From Chryseosolibacter sp964551035 (GTDB lineage Bacteria; Bacteroidota; Bacteroidia; Cytophagales; Cyclobacteriaceae): 64,000 nucleotides of DNA. This document shows, one piece after another, positions 7,048-14,970 of the stretch. The position numbers and the translations under genes are program-made. The stretch's first letter is position 1. Each line of letters begins with the position of its first letter. Location: positions 1-64,000 of the forward strand of contig CAZKBK010000012.1 in the NCBI GenBank assembly GCA_964551035.1, written 5' to 3'. The notes under the pieces were generated by a model that saw nothing but the letters and a program-made list of their open reading frames with translations, was not told the origin of the DNA and ran no database searches.

Positions 7048-9690
7048 TCACTCATACCTTAACGTCTGCACCGGATCCTTTGTCGCCATGCGGAAAGAAA
7101 AGTAAGAGAGCGTCGTCACCACGGCCGCGACAGACGCCAGCAGGATCACCACAAAGATTACCGGTGTCAACTCAATGCGGTAGGCAAAACCCCGAAGCCA
7201 GCTGTCGGCCCACAGGTAGGCTACTGGCCAAACCACAACGTTGGCGCCAACGATCAGCGGAACGAACTCCCGGTTCTGGAGGTTGGCGATGTGCATCACC
7301 GTGGCGCCAAACACCTTTCGTATGCCCACTTCTTTCGCCTTCCTCTCCGCCATGAAGGCAGACAAGCCAAACAACCCAAGGCAGGAAATGATGATGGAGA
7401 GGATAGCGAGGATGTTGAAGATTTTGCTGATCCTGATTTCCGTCGTGTAGAGGTCGTTCAGGCTGCTGTCGAGGAAGAGAAAATCCAGGGGCGTATCGGG
7501 ATTGAATGACGCCCACGCTTTCTTCAACAACGCCACCGACGCGGAAGGGGTGCCCGCGTTGAACGCCACCGAAAGGTGATCGGCGTAGTAAGGGTGCTTG
7601 TTGATGTACAGGACCAGGGGCTCGATGTTGTTGTGCAACGACTGAAAATGAAAATCCTTAACCACGCCAATCACTTTCCCTTTGCGCAGCACCGCGCCGT
7701 CTATGTACACGGTCATTTCAAACTCCTTTCCGACGCCATCGGTCCAGCCGAACTTTTTCACGGCAGCCTCATTCACAATAAACGCGTCGGTCTGGTCGGT
7801 CGGAATAGCTTTCGAAAAATTCCGCCCGCCGACCAGCTCCAGGCCGTAAGCCGGAACAAAATCCTCGTCCACGCCCAGTGATTTTATGCTCACGGGAATT
7901 TGTCGGTCAATCCCCTCTGCCAGTGCGTCAACGCCGTAGAAGTTCCCGTCCCCGGGGATGGTGGAACTCAGCGCCACGTGCGAGACCACCGATTCGCGAA
8001 GGAGTTCATTCTTCAGCGCCGTGTAGTTGGTCTGTGCGTCCCGGCCGGAGAGCCGTAGCACGACCATGTGCGATTCCTCAAAACCGGGATCTTTATTGAC
8101 CATGAAGTCGACCTGGCGCATGACCACATACGTCCCCGTGATCAGGAAACTGGAGATAATAAATTGAAACGCGACCAGGCCTTTTCGCAGCATGGCGGAG
8201 CGGTCGCGGGAGAGCTTCCCTTTCAACGTGTGCGCGGGGTTGAAAGCGGAAAGGTAGAACGCCGGATAAAATCCCGCCACCAGGGACAACACCACCAGGA
8301 ACGCTGCACCCGTGACCACCGTTCCGAAATCGGCGAGATGCGACAGCGAAAGTGCCTTGCCGACAATATCGTTCAACACAAACCGGAGCGACAGCTCTGC
8401 GATGATCAGCCCGGCGATGAACGATATGGCACAATACAGGAACGACTCCGACAGGAATTGTCCGATCAGCTGCCCCTTTCTACCGCCCAAGACCTTGCGC
8501 AAGCCCACCTCACGGGCGCGTCGGACAGACTTGGCGGTGCTCATGTTCATGAAGTTGATGCAGGCAACCACAAGCAGGAAGATTCCCGTCAGCACATAGA
8601 TGCGGATGTACACATAGTTGGAATTGGGTTCCCACTCGTATTCAAGATGGGAGTGAAGGTGAATGTCGGTGAGCGGCTGCACCGTGTAGGACCGTTTTTC
8701 ACTCAGCACATACTCCGGCTGGAATCTCGCGGCCACGGTCTGGACCGACACCTGCAGGTCCAGCGGATCAGACGGCGTCATCGTCTCCATGTACAAGTAG
8801 ACCCCCGGGTGATGCCAGTTGTCGTACCAGGGCATGAACTGTTCCAGCGAACTGAAGGAGGCGATGAAGTCGAGAGAGAAATGCGTGTTCTGGGGAAAGT
8901 CGTCAATGACGGCGGTAACGTGAAAATCGAACTTGCCGTCATCGTCGTGGAGGACGATCGTCTTGCCCACGGCCTCTTCGGGGCGACTAAAATACTTGAT
9001 CGCCATGGACTTCGTCAGGACAACATCGTACGGCGCGTCCAGCGCGTGGTCGAGGGAACCTGCCAGCGCGGTGAATGTGAACATGTCGAAGAAGGCGGAA
9101 TCGGCGAAAGCGAAGCGACGCTCCTTGAAGATCTTGTCCGGGCCGACGCTTACAAAGCAACTAAAGAACGACGCGTAGGGCAATATTCTGACAATGTGCT
9201 TTACGCCCGAAAGGTTCGAGGCGAGGATCGGCGCCATGGGAGAATGGTTCATGGCGGAGTTCACCAGTTGCGCATCGTCCGGTAGCTGTTCGGTAATGCG
9301 ATATATCCGTTCCGCATTGACGTGAAAACGATCATAGCTTTGTTCGAACACCACGTAGGTGTAGATGACGATCGCGCAGGCAATGCCGACGGACAAGCCC
9401 GTCAGGTTGAGAAACACGTATCGCTTGTCTCTTGAAACATTTCGGAACGCAATCATCATGTAGTTGCGAAACATGGTCGTGTGGTTTGTGGCGGGAAAGA
9501 GCGCAGAAGCTTTTGTCATTCTCACAAAGCCGATTCCCTCGAGCAGGTAGAGCAGGCGTGCCTTCCAGCGCGGCATGTTTGCGGCGATCCGGCGCCGGAA
9601 CTTTTCATCCAGGTCGCCGACCACAGCCTCGCAGAGGCGGGGCTCAAGCAGGTGCGTCAGCAAATCGTCAATCCACCTGGGCGGTTTCAT
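7048..9690 (-). CDS. ABC transporter permease with N-terminal prefix domain (MacB/FtsX type)
   Basis: The 880-residue protein has an N-terminal prefix (RWIDDLLTHLLEPRLCEAVVG, about residues 5-60) typical of permeases encoded next to PadR regulators. Two MacB-PCD/FtsX units follow, each with a large extracytoplasmic loop and membrane spans near 92-115, 378-400, 425-450, 470-500, 520-540, 770-800 and 820-870. The motifs VGLRKVLGGRKGQLIGQFL and VGIRKVFGATVMHIANL are the paired FtsX signatures. No ATPase gene is adjacent, so it must use a remote ATPase or act as an orphan permease. Members of this group move small molecules or peptides or drive envelope mechanics. Its ATG overlaps the PadR stop by 4 bases. 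Confidence 0.92.
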   Translation of the reverse strand: MKPPRWIDDLLTHLLEPRLCEAVVGDLDEKFRRRIAANMPRWKARLLYLLEGIGFVRMTKASALFPATNHTTMFRNYMMIAFRNVSRDKRYVFLNLTGLSVGIACAIVIYTYVVFEQSYDRFHVNAERIYRITEQLPDDAQLVNSAMNHSPMAPILASNLSGVKHIVRILPYASFFSCFVSVGPDKIFKERRFAFADSAFFDMFTFTALAGSLDHALDAPYDVVLTKSMAIKYFSRPEEAVGKTIVLHDDDGKFDFHVTAVIDDFPQNTHFSLDFIASFSSLEQFMPWYDNWHHPGVYLYMETMTPSDPLDLQVSVQTVAARFQPEYVLSEKRSYTVQPLTDIHLHSHLEYEWEPNSNYVYIRIYVLTGIFLLVVACINFMNMSTAKSVRRAREVGLRKVLGGRKGQLIGQFLSESFLYCAISFIAGLIIAELSLRFVLNDIVGKALSLSHLADFGTVVTGAAFLVVLSLVAGFYPAFYLSAFNPAHTLKGKLSRDRSAMLRKGLVAFQFIISSFLITGTYVVMRQVDFMVNKDPGFEESHMVVLRLSGRDAQTNYTALKNELLRESVVSHVALSSTIPGDGNFYGVDALAEGIDRQIPVSIKSLGVDEDFVPAYGLELVGGRNFSKAIPTDQTDAFIVNEAAVKKFGWTDGVGKEFEMTVYIDGAVLRKGKVIGVVKDFHFQSLHNNIEPLVLYINKHPYYADHLSVAFNAGTPSASVALLKKAWASFNPDTPLDFLFLDSSLNDLYTTEIRISKIFNILAILSIIISCLGLFGLSAFMAERKAKEVGIRKVFGATVMHIANLQNREFVPLIVGANVVVWPVAYLWADSWLRGFAYRIELTPVIFVVILLASVAAVVTTLSYFSFRMATKDPVQTLRYE

Positions 9691-10025
9691 TTCATTTTTA
9701 GGGCAAAGGCTGCTTTCGGTATCGACTTCCAGAGGTGTGTTCTTAATTCCACCGAAGTGGCCAGCGCTTTTTGTCCGGATCGGGTCACACGGAAGAGGAG
9801 TTTGCGTCTTCCTCCGCGTTCGGCCGTAGCGCCGTCGAGTCGCGAATCGAGGTAGCCCTTTTCTTCGAGGCGATGCAGGGCCACGTGGATGGTGCTCAAC
9901 GTAGCACTGCGCTTACACCGGCGTTCGAGTTCTTCCTGTATGGCTACGCCGTAGGCGTTGTCGAAAAGCACGCCCACCGTGAGGAGGACGAGTTCTTCAA
10001 ATTCGCCGAGGTTTGTTCCTTTCAT
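9687..10025 (-). CDS. PadR-family transcriptional regulator
   Basis: The 112-residue winged-helix protein has the PadR pattern LGEFEELVLLTVGVL, the recognition region STIHVALHRLEEKGYLDS, and the wing RGGRRKLLFRVTRSGQKAL. The family represses neighbouring transporter genes and releases DNA on binding a ligand. The overlap with the permease gene at 7048-9690 (ATGA) makes it the first gene of a two-gene operon, so it probably controls its own operon. The start at 10025 is the only reasonable ATG. Confidence 0.92.
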   Translation of the reverse strand: MKGTNLGEFEELVLLTVGVLFDNAYGVAIQEELERRCKRSATLSTIHVALHRLEEKGYLDSRLDGATAERGGRRKLLFRVTRSGQKALATSVELRTHLWKSIPKAAFALKMK

Positions 10026-10155
10026 AAGATGAAGATAGTATTTCTTTCGTATTTGTCAAATAACAGGCCGGATTTCCGGATGCCCGGGAAGAGACCACGG
10101 ACAAAATCCGCGCAATCCCTTAATCCGTCAAATCCGTGATTTAGACAGGGGATCG

Positions 10156-10737
10156 TCAACTGAAATCCGACGCCCGCAAAGCCCGCAGGAGCAATTCGCC
10201 CTTCTTCTTATCGGCAAAGATCACGTTGACGCTGAACTCATACCGATCAAAGAGCCGGCTAAACAACAACATGGTCAGCACCCTGTCATCGGGGAGCTTC
10301 ATGGTCGACTCCGAAACGTGGAAGGTCAGGCCGTCAATTTCCTCCGTTCTGGTAGCATGGTGAACGGTATCATTGGGCAACCTGGTCTTTAAAATCTCTA
10401 CGAGCATGTCATCGATGGCCTTCCAGGTGGAGTCGTAGTCGCCATCTATTGCCGGATCGAACGGTTGGTAATTGACTTCGAGGGAGTTCATCTCGCCGCT
10501 TTCCACGAAAAAGATCGTCGTTGCCTGGTTCACAAACGTTTCTCCATATGTGTCTTCGACCGCGTCCATCCCCCTGCCCCGCAGCCTGGTCAATTCTTCA
10601 ACGCTTACGTCCGTGAATTCGTCAGGCACTGAAATCGTCCACCCGAAAAGTTCGCTGTGGAATTTCTGCTCGTTTTGTTTTTGATTACTGCACGCTCCGA
10701 GCGCAACAATGAGGATGAGGAAAAGTTTATTCTTCAT
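10156..10737 (-). CDS. Lipoprotein of unknown function
   Basis: The 193-residue product has a lipoprotein signal peptide with lipobox VALGAC (Cys 16). The mature part has the pattern FGWTISVPDEFTDVS, a helical linker with DDMLVEILKTRLPNDT, then FHVSESTMKLPDDRVLTMLLFSRLFDRYEFSVNVIF. This resembles the compact alpha-beta fold of PsbP/DUF-type lipoproteins of Bacteroidota. I do not recognise a specific family. It is a single gene downstream of, and in the same direction as, the radical SAM cluster, separated by about 110 bases. Confidence 0.7.
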   Translation of the reverse strand: MKNKLFLILIVALGACSNQKQNEQKFHSELFGWTISVPDEFTDVSVEELTRLRGRGMDAVEDTYGETFVNQATTIFFVESGEMNSLEVNYQPFDPAIDGDYDSTWKAIDDMLVEILKTRLPNDTVHHATRTEEIDGLTFHVSESTMKLPDDRVLTMLLFSRLFDRYEFSVNVIFADKKKGELLLRALRASDFS

Positions 10738-10849
10738 GGCTGAAACGTTAATGCAGTGAAATCAACAAATAAAAAACCCTCCGGGCCGTGTATCTCCGCG
10801 CGTTTCCGCCGGGAATACCCCTCTCCCGAAGATTAACCACGGCCCACGA

Positions 10850-11029
10850 CTAGCCCACCAACATGGAGGCGCAAATGCCGCCACCTACAATAAACCAGAC
10901 CGCGGCGAGGATAAAAAAGACCTTCCCGGCATCTTTCTTCCGTTTGACCATTCCCAGTACAAAGAACACCAAAGGCGGCCCAAACGTTATTGAAAATAAG
11001 ATCGCGACAAAAATTCCAATTCCTTCCAT
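10850..11029 (-). CDS. Small two-span membrane protein
   Basis: From the ATG at 11029 the product has 59 residues (MEGIGIFVAILFSITFG and on). It has two membrane helices around residues 3-22 and 35-57 and a basic KRKKDAGK turn between them. An earlier ATG at 11053 would overlap the radical SAM stop by 14 bases and add a hydrophilic leader; I prefer 11029, which lies 10 bases after that stop. It is the last gene of the Lgt-like/radical SAM operon and could be a membrane subunit. The function is unknown. Confidence 0.6.
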   Translation of the reverse strand: MEGIGIFVAILFSITFGPPLVFFVLGMVKRKKDAGKVFFILAAVWFIVGGGICASMLVG

Positions 11030-11039
11030 AATGTCTCGT

Positions 11040-12467
11040 TTAAGGTGCGTCAATAAGTTGTCGCAGATACTCTGCCTTGTGATCCCGGTAAAAAAGATTC
11101 ATGGTTTCAAAGGGAATTATCTTGCAGTCCTTGTTGACGATGTGGACGCATGATTTCTTTACCGAGCGAACGTCAAAATTATGAGCGTCGATGAACTGCA
11201 TAATAATGATCCTGAACAAGTTGTTGTACGTGAGCGAAGGCGCGTGGATCTGGGGCAGGCAACACAACAGCGAATGCAGCTTTTCCGTGGCATCTTCCAC
11301 CGAGTTGCCCGTACTGAACAAGTTGATCATTCTGGAATGCAGTTGTTGGTCTTGCTCATACACGATGGTATTGCGGCTGTTGTCCAGCAAGTCTGCGGGG
11401 TTAACATATCGTGTCAACGGAAATACATCGGCGCCCAACTTTAAGGCGTAACCCATGACAAGCGCGTCCGGATTGCATGGGACGGGAATCAGGTCGTCGG
11501 CGCTGAAGATGTTGGTCTGTTCCAGGATCTTTCTGCGAACCTCAGTAAGCGTAATCCGGTTTTCTTCGGCGTCAAAGTTTTCAAGCCTGCCCGCAATTTG
11601 AGTCGGTTGCAACGTCACACCCCGAACACAACGCTGTTTCAACGCAAATTCAATGATCTGTCCGATCTCATCGTCATTGACATTCTTCTGGAGCGTGACC
11701 ACCAGCGTGGTCGAAAGGTTCAGCGCATTTAGATGTTCAAGGGCCGCCATGCGCACCGCGGAGAGGCGCGCGCCACGCATCCCTTGCAGGACCTCATCCC
11801 GGAAAGAGTCAAATTGCAGGTAGATCTCAAAGTCCGGCGCATACGAAGCCAATCGTTGCGCAAACTCAAAATTCTTTGCGATCTCTATGCCGTTGGTATT
11901 CAGCATGAGGTGCTTTATGGGAAGCGACTTCGCATGATCGAGTATCTCGAACAATTGCGGATGCAGCGTAGGCTCACCGCCGCTGATTTGAACGACATCC
12001 GGTTCGCGTTCATTCTCAACAACGGCAGCCAGCATGTCCTTTACTTCTTCCAGAGACCGGTGTCGGCCGTAGCCCGGCGATGACCCGGCATAGCAGGTCG
12101 GGCAAGTCAAATTGCAACGGTCCGTGATCTCGACCACCGTGAGGCAGGAATGCTGTTCATGGTCGGCACATAATCCACAATCATAAGGACACCCGTAGTG
12201 GGTCTTCGTGTTGAATTTGTAGGGCGTTTCGGATGGCTTGTTGTAATTTCTGATGTTCTTGTAGTAAGCGACATCATCGGCAATAAGCACCTTCGACCGC
12301 CCGTGTTCGGGACAACGCTTGAGCATGTAGACCTTGTCGTCCTCGAAAACAATCTTGGCATCAATTCGTTTCAGGCATTCCGGGCAGAGGCTTACCGTAA
12401 AGTCATAATAGGTGTATTTTCGCGTAGGCACGGGAAATATGGAATAGGGTTTTCCGGTAATATACAA
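11040..12467 (-). CDS. Radical SAM protein of the tetraether-synthase (Tes/MJ0619) type
   Basis: The 475-residue enzyme has a cysteine-rich N-terminus (C28-x2-C31, C52-PEHG), a second cluster of cysteines (C93, C97, C100, C108), the radical SAM signature C118-x3-C122-x2-C125 and the SAM-contact motif ISGGEPTLHPQ near 160. Additional cysteines lie in the C-terminal third (CNPDAL, LLCCLPQ, KKSC, KDCK). This four-part cysteine layout is that of the COG1964 group, whose archaeal member MJ0619 is Tes, which joins lipid tails by carbon-carbon bonds. The substrate here is unknown. Its start lies inside the 3' end of the Lgt-like gene (65-base overlap), so the two are tightly co-expressed. Confidence 0.85.
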   Translation of the reverse strand: MYITGKPYSIFPVPTRKYTYYDFTVSLCPECLKRIDAKIVFEDDKVYMLKRCPEHGRSKVLIADDVAYYKNIRNYNKPSETPYKFNTKTHYGCPYDCGLCADHEQHSCLTVVEITDRCNLTCPTCYAGSSPGYGRHRSLEEVKDMLAAVVENEREPDVVQISGGEPTLHPQLFEILDHAKSLPIKHLMLNTNGIEIAKNFEFAQRLASYAPDFEIYLQFDSFRDEVLQGMRGARLSAVRMAALEHLNALNLSTTLVVTLQKNVNDDEIGQIIEFALKQRCVRGVTLQPTQIAGRLENFDAEENRITLTEVRRKILEQTNIFSADDLIPVPCNPDALVMGYALKLGADVFPLTRYVNPADLLDNSRNTIVYEQDQQLHSRMINLFSTGNSVEDATEKLHSLLCCLPQIHAPSLTYNNLFRIIIMQFIDAHNFDVRSVKKSCVHIVNKDCKIIPFETMNLFYRDHKAEYLRQLIDAP

Positions 12468-13161
12468 AACAACCGATACAAAGCCATTGTATGCTGCTCA
12501 GGCCAGCCACCACGAAAACATTTGGCTTGATAAACTCCACGACAAACCGGAATCCAAAATAGCTCAACATAAAGAGCTTGAACAGCAGCCCATCTTCCAG
12601 CCTCTTCCCGTCGTATAGCCTTTTCAAAACAAAGAAGAGGATCGTTAGAAAAACCAGCTCGTACAGGGCAATAGGGTGGCGCGCAACGCCGTCGCCAAGG
12701 TCCATCCCCGTTATGAAATGGGTCGCGGTTCCGTACGTAAATTCATTCACGCCTGCGAGAAAGCAACCTATCCTGCCGATGAAAATTCCCGCGATAATGG
12801 GTAGCGTAAAAAGATCACCCGAGGAGCTGTTTTCACTTATTATGGCTTTCGTGGTTTCCACCCCAACCAGTCCGCCGAACAATCCGCCCATGATCGTCTT
12901 TACATTGTATAGTGTCGCCAGTTGTACGGAAGAAAAGTCGATGAGTGGATTTTCAAGAAAACCGATGATCCGCGACCCGAGAAAGGCGCCTATCGCCGCC
13001 CCGAGAATGATCGAAATCCTGTTGGAAGAGGAGATAGCATCCAGCTTCTTCTTCCTCAAATAGACATAGTAGCGGTAGGCGGAAAAGAATCCCAGGTACT
13101 CAAAGATGAGATGAACATTAATCGGCCATCCATGGATTTCAGGTTCAAATGGGATTGACAC
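12403..13161 (-). CDS. Lgt-like (prolipoprotein diacylglyceryl transferase family) membrane protein
   Basis: The 252-residue polytopic protein follows the Lgt pattern: IGAFLGSRIIGFL, then GGLFGGLVG, then GRIGCFLAGVNEFTYG, then RHPIALYELV, then GFRFVVEFIKPN. Lgt moves a diacylglyceryl group from phosphatidylglycerol to a lipobox cysteine. The Arg of GRxG, the HP-LYE box and the late FR-VEF Arg are kept. The usual SxHGG box reads TIMGG here, so the conserved His is Met, and the Asn of GRLGN is Cys. It is probably a specialised paralogue rather than the housekeeping Lgt. It is the first gene of the operon with the radical SAM enzyme, which suggests a lipid-linked pathway. Confidence 0.8.
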   Translation of the reverse strand: MSIPFEPEIHGWPINVHLIFEYLGFFSAYRYYVYLRKKKLDAISSSNRISIILGAAIGAFLGSRIIGFLENPLIDFSSVQLATLYNVKTIMGGLFGGLVGVETTKAIISENSSSGDLFTLPIIAGIFIGRIGCFLAGVNEFTYGTATHFITGMDLGDGVARHPIALYELVFLTILFFVLKRLYDGKRLEDGLLFKLFMLSYFGFRFVVEFIKPNVFVVAGLSSIQWLCIGCFVYYRKTLFHISRAYAKIHLL

Positions 13162-13505
13162 GTCGGGGGTACGTTGAAATCAAGCACAAGTTAAAGAATT
13201 CAAGGGAATCACGGGCCTGGTTTCAGCCTACCGGGCCCCTTCGACTTGCCTCAATCGATAACCAGATCGCTCCGTCGCGCGCGAGGTCTGCGTTATTCCA
13301 AAAAGTCCGGGTATTAACGATCGTCCGAATGACGGCGCCGACGTCCCCGCGCAACGGTATTTCAAACAATACACAAAAAATGGTCACACTCCTGACATAC
13401 CTTTGTCACACGGTCGGTCTATCTTTGACCAGAGAATGCAGGGAAAATTGTTGGGTTCCATCATCACGGCGTGTGTAAGCGGCCAGCATACAAAAAGCAA
13501 GCACA
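13162..13505. other. Divergent promoter region
   Basis: This 344-base gap separates the minus-strand Lgt-like operon from the DUF1801 gene on the plus strand. I see no gene. Only the -7 element at 13420-13427 and some AT-rich words stand out. Confidence 0.5.
13420..13427 (+). promoter_or_regulatory. Bacteroidota -7 element TATCTTTG
   Basis: An exact TAnnTTTG match lies upstream of the DUF1801 gene. A TTTGTCA word at 13402-13408 is a possible -33 element, but the spacing is shorter than the usual 17-23 bases. The leader to the ATG at 13506 would be about 70 bases. Confidence 0.4.
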
Positions 13506-13934
13506 ATGGGAAAGTTGATATTGAAAACAAATCCAAAAGTCGATGAAGTGTACGCCAGTTACCCCGTGGCCGTCAGGGACAAAATGCAATCCCTGAGGTC
13601 GCTGGTGATAAGAACGGCGGAAGAAACCGACGGCATTGTCGAACTTGAGCAGACATTAAGATGGGGTGAACCAAGCTTTATAACTAAAAACGGGAGTACC
13701 TTGCGAATGGATTGGAAACCAAAGACACCCGACCAATATGCCATGTATTTTCAATGCACCAGCAGGCTGGTGGATACGTTCAGATTGGTTTTCGGGAACA
13801 AATTTCAATACGAAGGAAAACGCGCAATCGTCTTTCAATTGAACCAAAAAATTCCCGTCGCCGAATTGAAGGAATGTATAAAGGCGTCCCTGACCTATCA
13901 CGAAGTCAAACATTTGATCACGTTGGGAATCTGA
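13506..13934 (+). CDS. DUF1801 domain protein
   Basis: The 142-residue cytoplasmic protein has the DUF1801 (YdhG-like) pattern: a first helix YASYPVAVRDKMQSLRSLV, then LRWGEPSFITKNGSTLRMDW, then YAMYFQCTSRLVDTFR, then AIVFQLNQKIPVAELKECIK. It is a small alpha-beta fold of unknown biochemical function. It is a single gene with its own -7 element, directly left of the MITE-like element that begins at 13944, ten bases after its stop. Confidence 0.88.
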   Translation: MGKLILKTNPKVDEVYASYPVAVRDKMQSLRSLVIRTAEETDGIVELEQTLRWGEPSFITKNGSTLRMDWKPKTPDQYAMYFQCTSRLVDTFRLVFGNKFQYEGKRAIVFQLNQKIPVAELKECIKASLTYHEVKHLITLGI

Positions 13935-13943
13935 GAGAATTCT

Positions 13944-14444
13944 GAATTCTGAATCATTGTTGTCCGGGGAAAATTAGGATTTACACCGAAAGCTTTGTCG
14001 TAGACCAGAAACGGCGATTTGGGTTGACTTCCAAGATACCCAAATACGCTAGTGCGGGCACAATCCAGCGACCACCCGGAATTCAGACTAGCGGGGTTGA
14101 GACCAAAAGCTCCGACAGGAGCTTCCTAATTTATAGAACATAAAACCCCAACGAACCACCGGGCTCCGTAGGAGCCTCCTATAGCACACGCGACAACCAG
14201 CTGTCCAGCATGATCAAAGCGCAAACCTGGTCGGATGGGAGGTTTTGAAAACGATTTGCAAAATCCCTTGCACAATGCGTCCTCGGAGGCTCCTACGGAG
14301 CCGGTTTCATCCGCCAACGGAATTTCTATTAATAGTTGGCTCCTAACGGAGCCATAATCGCAAAATTGCGGTAACGATCTGATCAGCTGAACGATCTCAC
14401 AGGCGTATCCGCAACCTTTCCCCGACAGCAATGATTCTGAATTG
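13944..14444. mobile_element. MITE-like non-autonomous element with terminal inverted repeats
   Basis: The ends 13944-13975 and 14413-14444 are imperfect inverted repeats of about 31 bases; both read AATTC-GAATCATTG-TGTC-GGGGAAA from the outside inwards. The interior has no gene but holds four short hairpins. A solo copy of the left end is found at 5459-5493. Size, coding-free interior and end symmetry fit a miniature inverted-repeat element moved by a transposase encoded elsewhere. I did not see a clear target-site duplication. Confidence 0.55.
14107..14353. repeat. Four GGCTCC...GGAGCC hairpins inside the MITE-like element
   Basis: The hairpins are 14107-14124 (AAGCTCC-GACA-GGAGCTT), 14162-14176 (GGCTCC-GTA-GGAGCC), 14288-14302 (GGCTCC-TAC-GGAGCC) and 14338-14353 (GGCTCC-TAAC-GGAGCC). 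The last two are inverted relative to the first two. The first and last are followed by related CTA-T-ATAGAA words when read in their own direction, so the unit is longer than the hairpin itself. Confidence 0.65.
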
Positions 14445-14473
14445 AAAGTCACGGGCCGGTCCACCTCAATTCG

Positions 14474-14959
14474 TCAGCCGTCATCCCTCGATATCAACGC
14501 CACCGCATACGCATTCACCCCCTCTTCCCTACCCACATACCCAAGCCGTTCGTTCGTGGTAGCCTTGATGCTGATGTCATCCTCGGCGACGCCCATCAGC
14601 GGCGCCAGCATCTTCTTCATGTCGGCAACGTGGGGATTCAGCTTCGGGAGTTCCAGCACAAGGGTACAATCGACGTTGCCGATGCGCCAGCCCCGTTCTG
14701 ACAGCATGCGCGTCACTTCCTTTAGGAAAAACTTGCTGTCCATGTTCTTCCACCGGTCGTCTTTGTTGGAGAAATGATAACCAATATCGCGCAGGTTGGC
14801 CGCGCCGAGCAAGGCATCGCAGATGGCGTGGATGAGCACGTCGGCATCGGAATGACCAACGGCACCCTTATCCGATGGAATTTTAAGGCCGCCAAGGTAA
14901 AAATCGCGGCCCGCCTCGAGTTGATGAACATCAAAACCTAAACCTACACGTATCTTCAT
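14474..14959 (-). CDS. ispF: 2-C-methyl-D-erythritol 2,4-cyclodiphosphate synthase
   Basis: IspF makes 2-C-methyl-D-erythritol 2,4-cyclodiphosphate from the CDP-linked phosphate in the MEP isoprenoid pathway. The 161-residue length is normal. The metal-binding FDVHQ motif (residues 9-13), GHSDADVLIHAICDALLGA, DIGYHF and the late KATTNERLGYVGREEG are all present. The usual GDIG reads RDIG, a mild change. It follows the M16 protease gene by 11 bases on the same strand, probably in one transcript. The window therefore comes from an organism using the MEP route. Confidence 0.96.
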   Translation of the reverse strand: MKIRVGLGFDVHQLEAGRDFYLGGLKIPSDKGAVGHSDADVLIHAICDALLGAANLRDIGYHFSNKDDRWKNMDSKFFLKEVTRMLSERGWRIGNVDCTLVLELPKLNPHVADMKKMLAPLMGVAEDDISIKATTNERLGYVGREEGVNAYAVALISRDDG

Positions 14960-14970
14960 GGCCGGGAAAA

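Noticed and set aside
8068..9285. Long open frame on the plus strand antisense to the ABC permease
   Set aside because: It has no family resemblance, is rich in Arg/His/Gln in the way antisense frames are, and the minus-strand permease is certain.
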